Assembly (NCBI RefSeq): GCF_012489685.1
Contig: NC_080046.1
Span: 45,905,176 to 45,969,175 of the forward strand
Length of the DNA: 64,000 bases
Source: Lotus japonicus
Taxonomy: Eukaryota; Streptophyta; Magnoliopsida; Fabales; Fabaceae
Reading direction: 5' to 3'
Within the stretch, counting starts at the first letter, position 1, and each line of letters begins with the position of its first letter. The translations under genes were made by a program, and so were the position numbers. Under the pieces are notes generated by a model. The model saw only the letters and a program-made list of their open reading frames with translations, did no database searches and was not told the DNA's origin. Of this stretch, positions 43,576-56,016 are shown one piece after another.

Positions 43576-44397
43576 AGGTGAAATCTCTTTTTTTTCCAGT
43601 TTTTTTATAGTAACTTGAGCTGAATAATTTTACATCACCAATCTTCTTTAAAAAGAGTAATTCATTGATAAGTAATAATTGATCATGCATTGCCAAATAA
43701 AACTGATCATGCATTGTCAAATATTTTTTTGAAAAAAACCAAATATATATATAAAATATAGGAAACGGTCCAAGATCGAAATACAAAGTAACTGCAAAGT
43801 AGCCAAAACAAAGGATGGCTAAACAAAACAACAAGCTACAATAGAAAGAAAGATAAACTAGCTAAGCTAAAGAAAATACTAAGGTAGTAAGGTCTCGAAC
43901 TACTAAAGCAATAAGATAGTAAGAACTCTAAAGCTACTAATCCAAAGGCAACAAACTGTCCAAATTTTGCCAAGCCTCCAAGACCTACTTTCCAGATAAC
44001 AAAAAGCTACCATATGCCTTGCTGTCAAAGAACACGGGTCTCCTTGTTTGCGCGCTGATCCACCACCAATACAACAAAAATAGATTCACTACCACTTGAA
44101 ATTCTGAGCCACGCAATTCAGCATAAAAAGTGCCTCATATGAATCCATTCAATCATCCCTCCACCAATCTACCGTCCATATCAGCAAAATTCCCAGCAAT
44201 TCAATCAATCCAGCATAAACAAACTAATGAAATGATTAGTATTTCAGCTAAACAACTCAACAAGCAACATATAGCCAAAACAAAGACTAAGAGAATCAAA
44301 AACTAGACTATAACAAAGGTTTGTGACATTTTGATGAAGAGCTCAAACAATGCGACAAACTAGGAGACAAACATTTAACTTATCATAAAATTAAAAT

Positions 44398-47025
44398 ACC
44401 TCCATCCAAGACTTAGTAATATTAGCAGAGACAATGTCAAGCATATTCTTCATCACATAATATCCACAATCATTCCCATTAGGCTGCAACCTTGCCTACA
44501 ACTGAATTCAATTTTTATACACTTAATATATATCAAAACAACAACAAGACACATCCATAATCTACACTACACTTACTTTGGGACAACGCCATTGAGACCT
44601 TTTTCTATTACCCTGGGCCGCTTGATAAACCTCCATAGCTCTATATCAAAAAAATTGAAAACAATCAACAAAGAAAATTAAACATTTCAGGGTAATAGGA
44701 CATAAATATATAACAAAAGCGACATAAAATATACACTTACTTTGTAACAGTATCCTTCATTGGTGAATGAAGATCATTGTGTAATGAACAAAGGAGTACT
44801 AAAGTATTGTCTTTAGGAAAAATGATAATTAATTGACAATGCCCTCTGTAAGCGTGGAAGAACAATAAGTGTGTTAAGTAAGATATATTTGGATTAAAAA
44901 TAAATAAAAGAAAACACAAATTTACATATACTTATTCAGTAAGATATGGTGCTAAGTAACACACTTTGTTGAAATCACGTAACTTAGATTGTATGTGTGC
45001 TTGAACTCTCTTTTTAGACCTTTGGACATTTGGACCTGCTAAACTCAAGATTACTGGGTCCAAGATTCCAAACACATCTGATTTGTTTCTTTCAATACAT
45101 AGACGATGGATATACCTGAATAAATTTGAAATTAATATTGAATATTGCAGTTATAAAAGATAATAGTAAAAATGATAGTGTACTTACGTGCACCAAACTT
45201 GTAGAATAGAACAGTCAAGTCAAGACGTACCCACCAACAACTCTTTAATACACTTTGGTGAAATCCAAAAGTTTTCTACCTCAGGTTCATGTTGTAATGG
45301 TAAAGATACATGTTTTTTCTCTTTCAAAAACATAAATAACCCTCTCTGAAATTTTCTTGTGCGGCGGAACAAGAACCTTTTGTGCTTCCAAGACCAAAAA
45401 CATTTTGATCTCCTTATTTGTTTGTTGGGGAGATTTCAGACAAACCCATAGTCTTAAGAGTCTCCATAAATGACTGTTGCATCTTGTAATGCGTCAGGGA
45501 CAACTGTTGTTCAAACTCTTCTTTACATTCTGCTTTAATCTTTGCTGTAAGTTTTTCTTCAAGTTTAGTCTCAAGTTGTGCTTCAATCTCCTTAACATCT
45601 ATGGATTGTGTTCGACGTGAAGACCTTTCGAAGTAATTGGTTAGATTAGCAATTCGTACAACACCACAAGCACGACCACCATGCTCAAATGTTCCAATTG
45701 CCTTTGTCAAGATATCATCACGTCCTTCTAAAACAACAGTTCCTTTTTCATTTTCTTCAACCAGTGAGTCCTACATTTGCAAAACACAGATTGTCAGAAC
45801 ACATAAATTTAATATTTCATTAGTGGAAAAGAAGGAGGCCGCATACAAGGAACATATACAAGCATAATTACAAAGTAATCATGGAAAAGGTATTTTACTT
45901 ACAATTTTCTAAGCAACAACTCGTGTAGCCTCTGATGTGTATTCTCCCCCTCGCTTTTGTCGTGCTCTCTTCCATTTGTCATGGCGTGACGGTGGAGATG
46001 GAATACAATCTAGTTCTCCTGATGCGTCTGGTTCTTGACTATTTTCTTTAATCATTTTCTGCTCAAGCAAATCATATCCTCCACGAGAAAATATATGTGG
46101 GTGAAGATTCTTAGCCACATTATCCCTACCCTTTTGACTTTTTCCCTAAATTTGTTTGTTAAACAGTAGAAAGCCAACACATAAGCAAGGTTACTGATCA
46201 AGGAGTAATCCAGAAAAAACAAACCGAAAACATAAGCAAGAATATGAATCAGTTTATTCATATTAGAGGAAGACAAACAGTTTATCACACTTGATGAATA
46301 TGAATCATGAAAACAATTCACTTATCTAACTCAACAAGTGCAAACATTTGATAATTAAAACTAAAGAAAACAAAATTAACTTGATAGCTCTTACTAGGAA
46401 AAAAAATACTATTACTACTAACCTTAAATTCAGAGGTATTTCGAGACTCGACAAACTTCTCCCATACATCTTCTTTAATATAAGGGTACACTACATACGG
46501 AGGAGGACGATCGGGGTTGGGGTTGGTAATATATTCAAATGTAAGTTGTGTCTTAAAACCTCTCCATCGGTCCCCCAACCACGTCATCCATTTTCTCTTC
46601 AATTCATCATCACTTTCTCTAATATTAAAATGAATCTATATACATAAAAAAAAGTTTGTGTTACTACCTAAGATCAATAGATACAAAATGAATGGGTAAA
46701 CAATGAATTAAAAATACAACAATAATACCTTGAGATCATCCTAAATTGAATTTTTAATGTCTTTATGTACCAGCCGCCACTCATCTATTAAAATACTACA
46801 AGTACTTCGAGAAAGAAATGATGCATAACTCTTAAACACTGCAGAATTTTCACCATAACATTTCCCAGTTTGTGGATCAAACTCAATCTTCAATTTCACA
46901 CCTGTTTTCTGAACTTTGGAAATTTTAGTCATCTTAGTGCAACCTCTAACCATTCTCTTTTTAGGTTCACTAGACGAATGACTAGGTTCACCAGACGAAA
47001 GAGGGATGTTGGTTGAATCAGCCAT
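44398..47025 (-). pseudogene. CACTA Transposase_24 / Ulp1-like protease gene, decayed
   Basis: Start ATG at 47025 (MADSTNIPLSSGEP). Exon 47025-46729 (GKCYGENSAVFKSYASFLSR, STCSILIDEWRLV), exon about 46636-46423 (MTWLGDRWRGFKTQLTFEY ... VWEKFVESR), exon 46145-45903 (NLHPHIFSRGGYDLLEQKM), exon 45770-45188 (EHGGRACGVVRIANLT ... EAQLETKLEEKL coiled coil), then exons about 45120-44941 (YIHRLCIERNKSDVFGILDP), 44850-44743 (GHCQLIIIFPKDNT), 44640-44580 and about 44497-44398 (QPNGNDCGYYVMKNMLDIVS). The last four are a C48/Ulp1-like cysteine protease domain with His (GHC), Gln and Cys (NDCGYY). In-frame stops at 46743-46741, 45911-45909 and within the 45770 exon show loss of function. Confidence 0.75.
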
Positions 47026-47263
47026 GTATCTGTTTAAACAAAATAAAAAGATGTCAGAATGAAAGCACAAATAAATGCAATAATAGCAGCATCATTAGCA
47101 TATAAACTAATTAATCAAGTAGATATAACATGTGTTGACATATAAATGCAATAATAGCAGCATCACCAACATCATTAGCATATAAACTAATGACATATAA
47201 ACTAATTAATCAAGCATATAAACTGAATTTACTAACTTATTCCAACAAAAAAATGAAAACTTA

Positions 47264-50200
47264 CTAGCTCTCCCATATCCCTTCTTCATGATCCAAACGA
47301 CTAACTTGCACATCGTCTACTTCATTTTCTTCATTGGAGGTAAGCACATTTGTTGCAGAAGAAGGAATCTCAGAAATATGAAGGGTTTCATCACTACCAT
47401 GTGTGGTTTTTGGTTGTAGAGCCACCGACCACCTTTTGTTAGAAAGATCTGTGACATAAAACACTTGTTTTGCTTGGGATGCCATAATGAAAGGTTCATC
47501 CCTATAAGCTACCTTGGAAAGATCAACCAGTGTGTATCCACATTCATCAATTCTTACACCATAGGAAATATCTACCCACTTGCATTTAAATACATGCACT
47601 GTAAATGTAACATAATCAACCTCCCAAATCTCTTCAATCACCCCAAAGTACGGTGTAGATGTCATAATAGGTCTTTTATCTTTTGAACTAGAGAAGTGCA
47701 TGGACTCGGCCACAACCATAACCCCACTATTTTGCATAGTACTTCTATCATCCTTTGATTTTGTATAAAAGGAAGTTTTATTAATATCATATGCACTCCA
47801 AGTCATAACGTTACATTTAGGCTCAAATGAGAGTCGTTTTATTGTATCAGAAGCACTATCATCATTAGCAATTATTTCTTTAAACCATTCAGAGAAACTC
47901 TTATTATGCTCTTTTAACAACACTTTTTCATTCATCTTGGGGTAGTTTTCCTTTACAAAGCTTTTGTAGGCAGCTAAGTAAGGTTGAACTTCATCGGTGT
48001 TATTCAATATATACAAATGCGCTGGATGAAGTACATTCCAAGTCATTCACTTGACATTTAAATCTTGTGTACCCATACCTTCACATCTTCCATCATGACG
48101 AGACTTTGGAACCCCTATAGCATCCGCTTCTGACAAACAGTTTGAACAAAACTCAATAGCTTCTTCTGCAATGTACCTTTCAACAATCGAAGCTTTCGGA
48201 CGGTGTGGATTCATAGTATACCCTTTTAGGATCTTCATGTACCGCTCTACTGGATGAATCCACCTTAAACAAACTGGACCACACAATCTAATCTCCCTTA
48301 CCAAATGAACAATCAAGTGTTCCATAATGTCAAAAAATGAAGGAGGAAAATGCATCTCCAACTGACACAAGATGACTGCAGCCTCATTTTCCAACTCGTC
48401 TAACTTCAATGGATCAATGACTTTACTACATATTGCATTGAAGAATAAGCACAGCCTAGTTATGGTTTTCCTAACTTTAATAGGCAGTATTCCACGAATA
48501 GCCATTGGTAGTAGTTGCTGCATCAGAACATGAAAGTCATGGGATTTTAAGCCAATTAACTTGAGATCTTTCATTGATACAAGTCTCTTGATATTTGATG
48601 AGTAACCTTGCGGTACATTGATACCCTCTAAACACTCACAAAAACTTATTTTCTCTTTTTTAGACAAAGTGTGACATGCTGGAGGCAAATATGTCTTGTT
48701 ACCTATCTGTTGTGGAGTTAATTGCTCCCGTATACCCATATCAGCCAAATCTAAACGAGCACTTAACCCATCTTTTGTCTTGCCTTTAATGTGAAGAAGT
48801 GTTCCAATTAGACTATCACAAACATTTTTCTCTACATGCATCAAATCAATACAATGTCTTACATCAAGACTTGACCAATATATAAGATCAAAGAACATCG
48901 ACCTCTTTTTCCATATATTTTTTTCAGCAGACTTCTTTTGTTTCTTTCCAAAGATAACCTTCACACGTTGTTGTCGTTGATAAACTTCCTCTCCAGTCAA
49001 GGGTTTTGGAGCAACACCATGCTCTGCTTTTCCGTTGAAAGCTTTCTTCTTTTTACGATATGGATGATAACAGTCTAAGAATTTCCGATGCCCAAGATAA
49101 ACAGTCTTCCTTCCATGATTAAGTTGATGGTAACTTGTATCTTTCTCACAAATAGGACACGCTTTATGCCCTTTAACGCTGTAACCAGACAAATTACCAT
49201 ATGCCGAAAAGTCGTTGATGGTGCAAAACAACATGGCACGCATATTGAAATGTTCACCGGAATACGCATCAAGAACATCAACTCCTTGCTCCCACAACAA
49301 TCTTAAATCATCAATCAGTGGACTTAGATAAACATCTATGTCGTTTCCTGATTGTTTTGGGCCCGGAATCATCATAGATAACATCATATATTTACGCTTC
49401 ATGCACAACGAAGAAGATAGGTTGTAAATTATCAAGAGAACATGCCATGAACTATGGTTGCAACTTAGATTACCATACAGATTCATTCCATCGGTAGCAA
49501 GTCCAAGTCTAAGGTTTCTCGACTCTTTGGCAAAATTCAAATCAATTTTCTTCCATTGCAAAGAATCAGCTACATGGTGAATTTTTCCATCTTCAATTCT
49601 CTCTTCTACATGCCATCTAAGGTTCTTTGCGTCATTTGCATTAGAGAACAATCTCTTGAACCTTGAAATTATTGGTAGGTACCATAACACTTTTGCAGGA
49701 GGACCCTTTGTGCTCACATCATCACTGGAATCACCATCTTTCTTTTTGTAGCGTGACGCCTTGCACTTCGGACAATGATCATAGTTTTCAAACTCTTTTC
49801 TGTATAAGATGCAATCATTAGGGCATGCATGTATTTTTTTCATACTCCATGCCCATCGGACACAATACTTTCTTGGCTTCATAATGACGATTCGGCATTG
49901 TGTTACCTTCTGGAAGCATTTCTTTCAACAATCCAAGCAAATCAGTGAAACTTTTATCACTCCATCCATTTTTCGCCTTCAAATTAAACAATCTTAACAC
50001 AGCTGACAACTGTGTAAAGTCTGTGCATCCCGGGTATAGAGGTTCTTCCTTGTCTTTACATAAAGTATCATACACATGCGCTCTCTTAAATGATTATTCT
50101 CCAAGATCATGTATCATGTCTTCCAGCCGATCATCCGTATCTACACAAACTTCCTCTCTTTGGGATACACTTGGAGTTACTACTTCACCATGTCATATCC

Positions 50201-50414
50201 ATCGTGTATAATTTTGACAAATCCCCGTCCAAGCTAGATGGTCCCTTATTTCATCCTTAGTAAGTTTTGGGTCCCGGTTCCCACAAGAAACACAAGGACA
50301 AGGAAAAAGTCCATTGTTGTTTGGAAGATTTTTTTCAGCAAATTCTAGAAATTCAGTCACTCCATTATTAAACTCATGACTTAATCGATTAGCTCTCATC
50401 CAACTACGATTCAT
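47264..50414 (-). pseudogene. CACTA tnp2 (TnpD-type) transposase, decayed
   Basis: Starts MNRSWMRANRLSHEFNNGV with the transposase-associated N-terminal domain (FPCPCVSCGNR ... HLAWTGICQNYTRW), then the tnp2 core (CPNDCILYRKEFENYDHCPKC, TDGMNLYGN, YSGEHFNMRAMLFCTINDF, GHKACPICEKDT, DLMHVEKNVCDSLIGTL), a DUF4218-like region (SHDFHVLMQQLLP ... HLIVHLVREIRLCGPV ... ERYMKILKGYTMNPHRPKAS) and a DUF4216-like C-terminus (STPYFGVIEEIWEVDY, FKCKWVD). Broken by TGA 50195-50193, TAA 50096-50094, a one-base gain in a T7 run at 49834-49840 and TGA 48049-48047. The frame otherwise persists without introns, so inactivation is recent relative to the element. Confidence 0.9.
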
Positions 50415-51459
50415 AGCTACGTTCTAAAAATTAACAGATATTAAATTAAATTATTGTGCTAAGCTAGATCCAAAGTTAACATTATTGACACTAGAACCAA
50501 ACTCATCAACATTTTTCAAATGATAAGCTAAACACAACCTTAGAAAATAAACTTACAGCAAGATGTAAGAGTTCTGCAGTGGCTGGAAGAGTTTGCCGGA
50601 GTTGGAGTGGGTGGAAGAGTTCGCTGAATTCGTGAAGAGGAAGGTGTAAATCTGAGGCAAAGCAGCAAATGAGGGTTCTTGCTCTGAAAATCACAAGAAA
50701 CTAGTTATCACTTATCAGCCAGTACCGTGTAAAAATACCAAAAACAAGTATATCTAGATTCCATAGCACAACATGAAAGTAAAAGGGAAAAAACAAGCCA
50801 CTCCTCCCCTGCCTCAACTTAACAACTCACCTTTAGAACTTCCATTTTTTATGCCCTGTGATGATAAATTATGATGTGATATAACTCTGCCTAAAATCAT
50901 AGAATGTCAGTGTCTATATTCTATCCAAAAGAAGAAAATGTTCAACAGTTCAGTTTTTTTTTTGTCAAAAGCTCACTCTTTTCTTTGACAGTCTACTCAT
51001 TTGTTCCAAGTTTTCAATTTTAACTCAAATGTTGTAATCTATATCAAAAACCAAGAGGTTATGTTACAAGGAAAACAAGTTACTGCATACAAATTTTAGT
51101 AGCAACCTTGTCATTATTGCAATACATTACCCCAATGCTTCTACTCTACTGCTCATATATTGTCATTACTTGGTAACTGGATTTTATTTTTCCTGTCTTA
51201 AAACCTGAAAAACCTCTCATCAGTTATCACATATTCAAACCACTAATTTGAGAGTCGTGTAAACAGATAAGTTAAGGGGCAGGTGATGTGACTGGGGATG
51301 CAGTAACACAAACACAATGAAATGGCAGCAACATCAAATCGGAAATTGTGTTACACCTATGTTGCCATTTTCCTTGTCAAATGAGGACATACATTGACAA
51401 CCCTACTTCATCTCAATTGACATATATTTAGATGTGAATATAAAAGGAATACAAATACC

Positions 51460-52280
51460 TTATTAGCGAGAAAGCCTTGCCACTCTGGCTGTGTCCAATC
51501 TTTGCCAACTAAAGGCACGAACTTCCCAAAAACATCAGATTATAAAGGAATAAAATAGCAAACTTATAAGGTGTTTATAGTGATTCTGAAACTACAATGC
51601 AACTCTGATAAGCACTTTTCTTTACTGAGTCAAGTGGAACTACTTTCTGTTCTAGTATACCCAAAGACCACCTTTGGTCTTGGAGTCAGAACATAGAATC
51701 TCAATAAAATAATCATACAAGCATAACTTTGATATAAGCAAAATTTTCTCACATTACATTCCTGACTTAAATTTGAATCTGTCCCTTTTTTAAAAGCTAT
51801 TTTCTCATCAAAAAATGAAATTCCAAACAATTCAATGTGCTTAATAAGCATTAGGTAATGTTCATTGTCTTTTGAAATATCATCACAGATTCCACTATAT
51901 TCCATATGCTACTTGATTAAAGAGGCATGCTTGTGCAAAGTGCAAACGAAACACACAAGAAATTAGAACTCACATTGTCTTCTGTTAGATGTCTCTCAAC
52001 AGCTATCAGAGAGCGAAACTGCCTTCCAGTGCCGGGCTCATAGTAATACTGCACAAATAAGACAAAAAAAAACATCAAATTCCAGTAATAATTGGAAACT
52101 GATTTCCCTAAGATGGAAATCGATTTCAAATCTCCTCTGTTGCAAAATACTTGGGAAACCGAATATGTAAGCCCAAATTCCAGAATTAATTGGAAACCGA
52201 CTTCGAAAATTACATTACCTTGTATGAATTGCAAAACCCCACCAAATTAAGCGACTTCCATCTTCTTCCTCCAAGTGTTA
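51460..52280 (-). pseudogene. Captured exons of a methyl-CpG-binding-domain-like gene
   Basis: Minus strand 52049-51971 is flanked by an acceptor (TTATTTGTGCAG) and a donor (GTGAGT) and encodes YYYEPGTGRQFRSLIAVERH then LTEDN. This resembles the strand-turn core of plant MBD domains (YYxPxTGxxFRS..EVxxxL). A second exon-like piece, about 51530-51463 before GTATTTG, encodes FGKFVPLVGKDWTQPEWQGF and LANK. A third at about 52280-52223 ends CAAG/GTAATG. They lie between the transposon end and the transposase start and are unrelated to CACTA genes. Host gene capture inferred. MBD assignment moderate. Confidence 0.5.
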
Positions 52281-52469
52281 GCAAACTTAGGTTTTGAGAG
52301 AAGCAGGAGCGGCGGCGAGTCACGAGCAGGAGCGGCGGCGAGTCACGAGCAGGAGCGAGGGCGAGGCTTAGCAACGAGCAACGGTGAGTCTTAGCAAACT
52401 TAGGTGCTTTCGTGAATGGTTGAGTTTGTGCGTGTTTGGGTTTTCAACGTTGTGTGAGGGACTTTTCCC

Positions 52470-52683
52470 AACGGTTGTATTATACCCGATGTGAAAAGTA
52501 CTTTATTAAAATTTCAAAAATTCCACCGCATTTAACTTTCACATCGGTTTTTATATCAACCATTGTAAAAAATGTTTACTAATTACTTTCCACATCAGAC
52601 ATATTATCAACCGATGTGAAATCTCTCATTATTTAATCCCTGGTGTAAAAACTCTGATGTTAAATCTATATTTTCTAGTAGTG
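52470..52683. repeat. Right subterminal region of the CACTA element
   Basis: Several CCGATGTGAAA/TTTCACATCGG motifs and the terminal CTAGTAGTG. Just inside, at 52305-52360, a 23-bp GC-rich unit AGGAGCGGCGGCGAGTCACG is tandemly duplicated. Confidence 0.85.
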
Positions 52684-52860
52684 ATAGACCCTGATGCTAC
52701 CTAGTTTAGTTTGTGTAGTTAAATATGGTATGCAGTTAACGCTGAGATTCATTTTCCTTTGCCTCTGTTGTCAGTACACCTTTGTATCTCTGAAGTACAT
52801 CTAGTACTTCCTTAATATATTTTTGCTTATAAAAAAAAGTGTTCAGTCGTAAAAAAAAAA
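52684..52860 (+). pseudogene. LINE 3' tail, cut from its body by the CACTA element
   Basis: Ends TTTTTGCTTATAAAAAAAA at about 52822-52840, the same tail as the LINE fragment at about 57255-57275 (GTTGCTTATAAAAAAAA). It begins directly at the right TSD of the CACTA element. The left part, if any, is the short piece 43249-43267. From 52860 to 53040 nothing is recognised. Confidence 0.45.
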
Positions 52861-53040
52861 CAATACTGAGAAATTAAATACAATTTTGGCCCACTACTAA
52901 TTAAAAAACAACATTCCTGTTAGGAAATAACACAGCTGAAGAAGTAAAATACAAGAATATAACGTGGAAACTCCAAAACCGGAGAAAAAACCACGGCCTT
53001 GTCAAAACCGACAACCAGAGAATAAACACTATGTGAAAAT

Positions 53041-53290
53041 TGTTACTCCCTCCGGTCTTATTTATAAGCATGAAAGAGAAGAAAAATATTGGTCCTTTTT
53101 ATAAGAACCAAATGAAAGTTTGAGCTATATTAATTATTTTTTTCCAATGATGCCCTTATTAATTCTAACTTTTAAAATGTGTTTCATTAATTATTCTCTC
53201 TTTCTCACTTTCCAACACTAATAACAAAGGGTAATTTTGGAAGTTTATTTTGATTCAAGACATATTTAATTCATTTTATCTAGTTTAATT
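53041..53290. mobile_element. Possible MITE remnant (CTCCCTCCG end)
   Basis: TACTCCCTCCGGTCTTATTTATAAGCA at 53044-53070 resembles one end of the widespread plant MITEs with CTCCCTCCGTCC termini. No matching inverted end is found before 53632, so the call is a truncated copy at best. 53290-53637 contains no gene. Confidence 0.3.
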
Positions 53291-54952
53291 ACATTTCATC
53301 TTAACTTCACTCCAATGCACCCTTTAAGCCTCCAAGCTTCTTGACCTTCATTCTTCAGCTGTTTTGGACCTGATTACTTGAACACAAAGCTAGGAAAATA
53401 TCTAGAAACTCAAAGGGTTATTAGCACAAAGTCTCCAAAACAAGTGGAAACTTCATGAAACATCTTAAACTTACCTAAAATGCAACTAAAGTCCCTACAA
53501 AACTATGAAATTACAAAAATAAAGCAAAAACACAAATAAAGATAAAAATGCATGAGAATGCATGAAACACTACATAAGACACAAGAAAAAGACTCAAAAC
53601 TATCAAAGAAATGACCCTAAAAACAAAACTAAATGAGGGTAATCAGGCATCTAATTCATTTCAAACTTGGGAACGGGCTCTCATCTTTCTGGTTCCAAAA
53701 GTGGTTGGGGGATGTTAAGCTTTGTGATATGGTCTTGGCAGTGGATATCCATGACTTGGATGCTAGAGTTTGTGATGTGGCTGCCGTGGGAGGAGGATGG
53801 AATTTTTCCAATCTGTATACAGTTTGGCCACAACAGGTTCAGGAGGAAATCCAAAAGGTTCTGGATCTTCTGCATGAAGATGTTCACGAATGCATTGTGT
53901 GGGGTGGTGATGTCTCCGGCGAGTATACGGCGAGGTCTGGATATCGTTGGATCCGTGATCGAGCGAGGGCATTGACGATGGTGAGCCCGAAACAAGAATG
54001 GACTTGGATTTAGCGTCTTAGAGAGCACCATTCAAGGTGTGCTTCCTCATTTGGCTGTTGGCTCGTAATGCACTTCATATGAACATGTTGCGTTTCCACC
54101 GGAACATGGCTCCATCACCGTTGTGTGGGAGATGCCACTTGCACCCGGAAACATCGACTCATTGCCTGCGAGATTGCTTCTATGCCAGCACATTTAGAAG
54201 AGATTGGGCCTGAATGGCATGGCGGCCCCAGGAGGAAGTGAGGAGTCCATAGAGTGGCTGCGACAACGAATCTATCATGATGAGCCTCTGACTTTGGCTG
54301 CAGTCTGGGGAATTTGGATGGCTAGGAATAAAGTAGTGCACAATCAACATGTAATGCAGGAGAGTGCAGCTTTTGATTGGATCTTGAGCCTGAAAGAGAT
54401 GTTCAAGCGCTGGTGGGGGACCAGGGAGCCACTGCGTCCGGTTCGCGAGGTGGCGTGGACGCTGCCGGGGGAAAACGAGGTGGCGGTTAACTGTGATGGG
54501 ACTAAGGGAGCTGAGCTTTATAGTAGTGGGTTTGGAGGCTGCTTGAGAGGTAGGCATGGGAAGTGGTTTGTGGGTTTTATGGGGTTTGGACATGATGCTT
54601 CTGTCTTGACTATGGAGCTGATGGCGGTGTATCGAGGGCTTCAGCTGGCTTGGGATGAGGGGTACCATCGAGTTGTTTGTTTCTCTGATTCATTGCTTCC
54701 GGTCTCTTTGATCAGGAGCCCACAACCAACTTTCCATGAGAATGCAGTGGTGATTGGAACCATTTGTGATCTCCTCAAGCGAAGGTGGGAGGTTTGGTTG
54801 TTGCATACTCTTCAAGAGAGCAATTCTTCTACTGATTTTATGGCTAAAACGGGTGCTAGGCAGCAACTCACGTTCCTTACTGTAAGAGCTCCCCCTGTGG
54901 AGCTTGAGCCATTGCTTTTGGCGGATGCGCTAGGGACTTCTTACATTAGGAC

Positions 54953-55291
54953 TGTTAGAATATGCTGCAAATTTCTAGAAACTACTACACAATACCATTA
55001 TATATAGAACTAGAAACATGTAGACAATGTAATTTCTTGTAAAGTCTAGAAACTCTCTAAAATTTTCTAATAATTAAAAAGTTCAACAACCGACATATAC
55101 AGTCGGTGAAGACAAGCCTATAAATAGGCATGATAGTCACATTTGTGAGGTGAGCTCCAGCAAACCAAAAGCCTTGTATAATACACAGGTTTCTAGACCA
55201 ACACGATTTACTTGCTAACTTTGCTCCACTGTTTCAATATTTCTACTATTCTAAAGTCCCAAATTACTCTTCTGCTAATCATATACTATCA
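54953..55291 (+). repeat. 5' LTR of the Copia element
   Basis: 339 bp. It carries a palindromic ACCGACATATACAGTCGGT, then CCTATAAATAGG (TATA) at about 55117. Differs from the 3' LTR by an extra TATA at about 55002 and by scattered substitutions near 55038-55065, 55151 and 55228. Confidence 0.93.
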
Positions 55292-56016
55292 GTGATACCA
55301 GAGCTACGTTCGATCATAAATTGGGCGTAGTTATATTACCCACCTTCTATTTCAAAACTATCCCAACTATTACTAAAAATTTCTCTTGCACTTATAACCC
55401 ACTTCCATAATTTTTCTAAGCTATGGCTAACGCCTCCCAACCTTCATCTATCACTGTCCCTATTTTCAATGGGGAAAACTATGATTATTGGAGTGCAAAA
55501 ATGAAGACATATTTTTGCTTCCAAGATTATTGGGATGTCGTAGAAGAAGGATATACTGCTCCTGCAGATACTTCAGCTCTCACTGCAGCCCAAAAGAAAC
55601 AGCTGAAGGAGAATAAGCTCAAAGATTCAAAGGCGTTATTTACTTTGCAACAAGCCGTGACCGACGCAATTTTTCCAAGAATATTGGGTTCTAAAAGTGC
55701 AAAAGAGGCTTGGGATACATTAAAGGAGGAGTTCCAAGGTAGCGACAAGGTACGTGCCATCAAACTACATACTCTAAGACGAGATTTTGAATTGTTAAAG
55801 ATGAAGGAGTCTGAAAATGTTAAAGACTACTACTCTAGAATTAAAGAAATAGTAAAGCAAATGAGAGCTTTTGGGGAAGATGTTCTTGACAAGAAAATTG
55901 TCGAGAAAATTCTAATTACCGTTCCCCGAAAATATTGAAGGTATGAAAAACGATAGAAAGGGGGGGGGTTTGAATAGCGTTTTCAGAATAAAACTTCCCA
56001 CTTAAGATTTTAACAA

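Larger units (their letters stand above)
43268..52683 (-). mobile_element. CACTA (En/Spm) DNA transposon, complete ends, TSD ATA
   Basis: Ends are CACTACTACAAAAAG (43268) and CTAGTAGTG (52683), inverted, with ATA duplicated outside (43265-43267 and 52684-52686). Subterminal regions at both ends are crowded with TTTCACATCGG in both orientations, the likely binding motif of the TnpA-type protein. Minus-strand genes are tnp2 transposase (50414-47264) and a Transposase_24-Ulp1 gene (47025-44398). Both are broken, so the copy is not autonomous, but the ends could still be mobilised in trans. The 2 kb upstream of tnp2 (50415-52480) holds exon-like host fragments. Confidence 0.95.
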
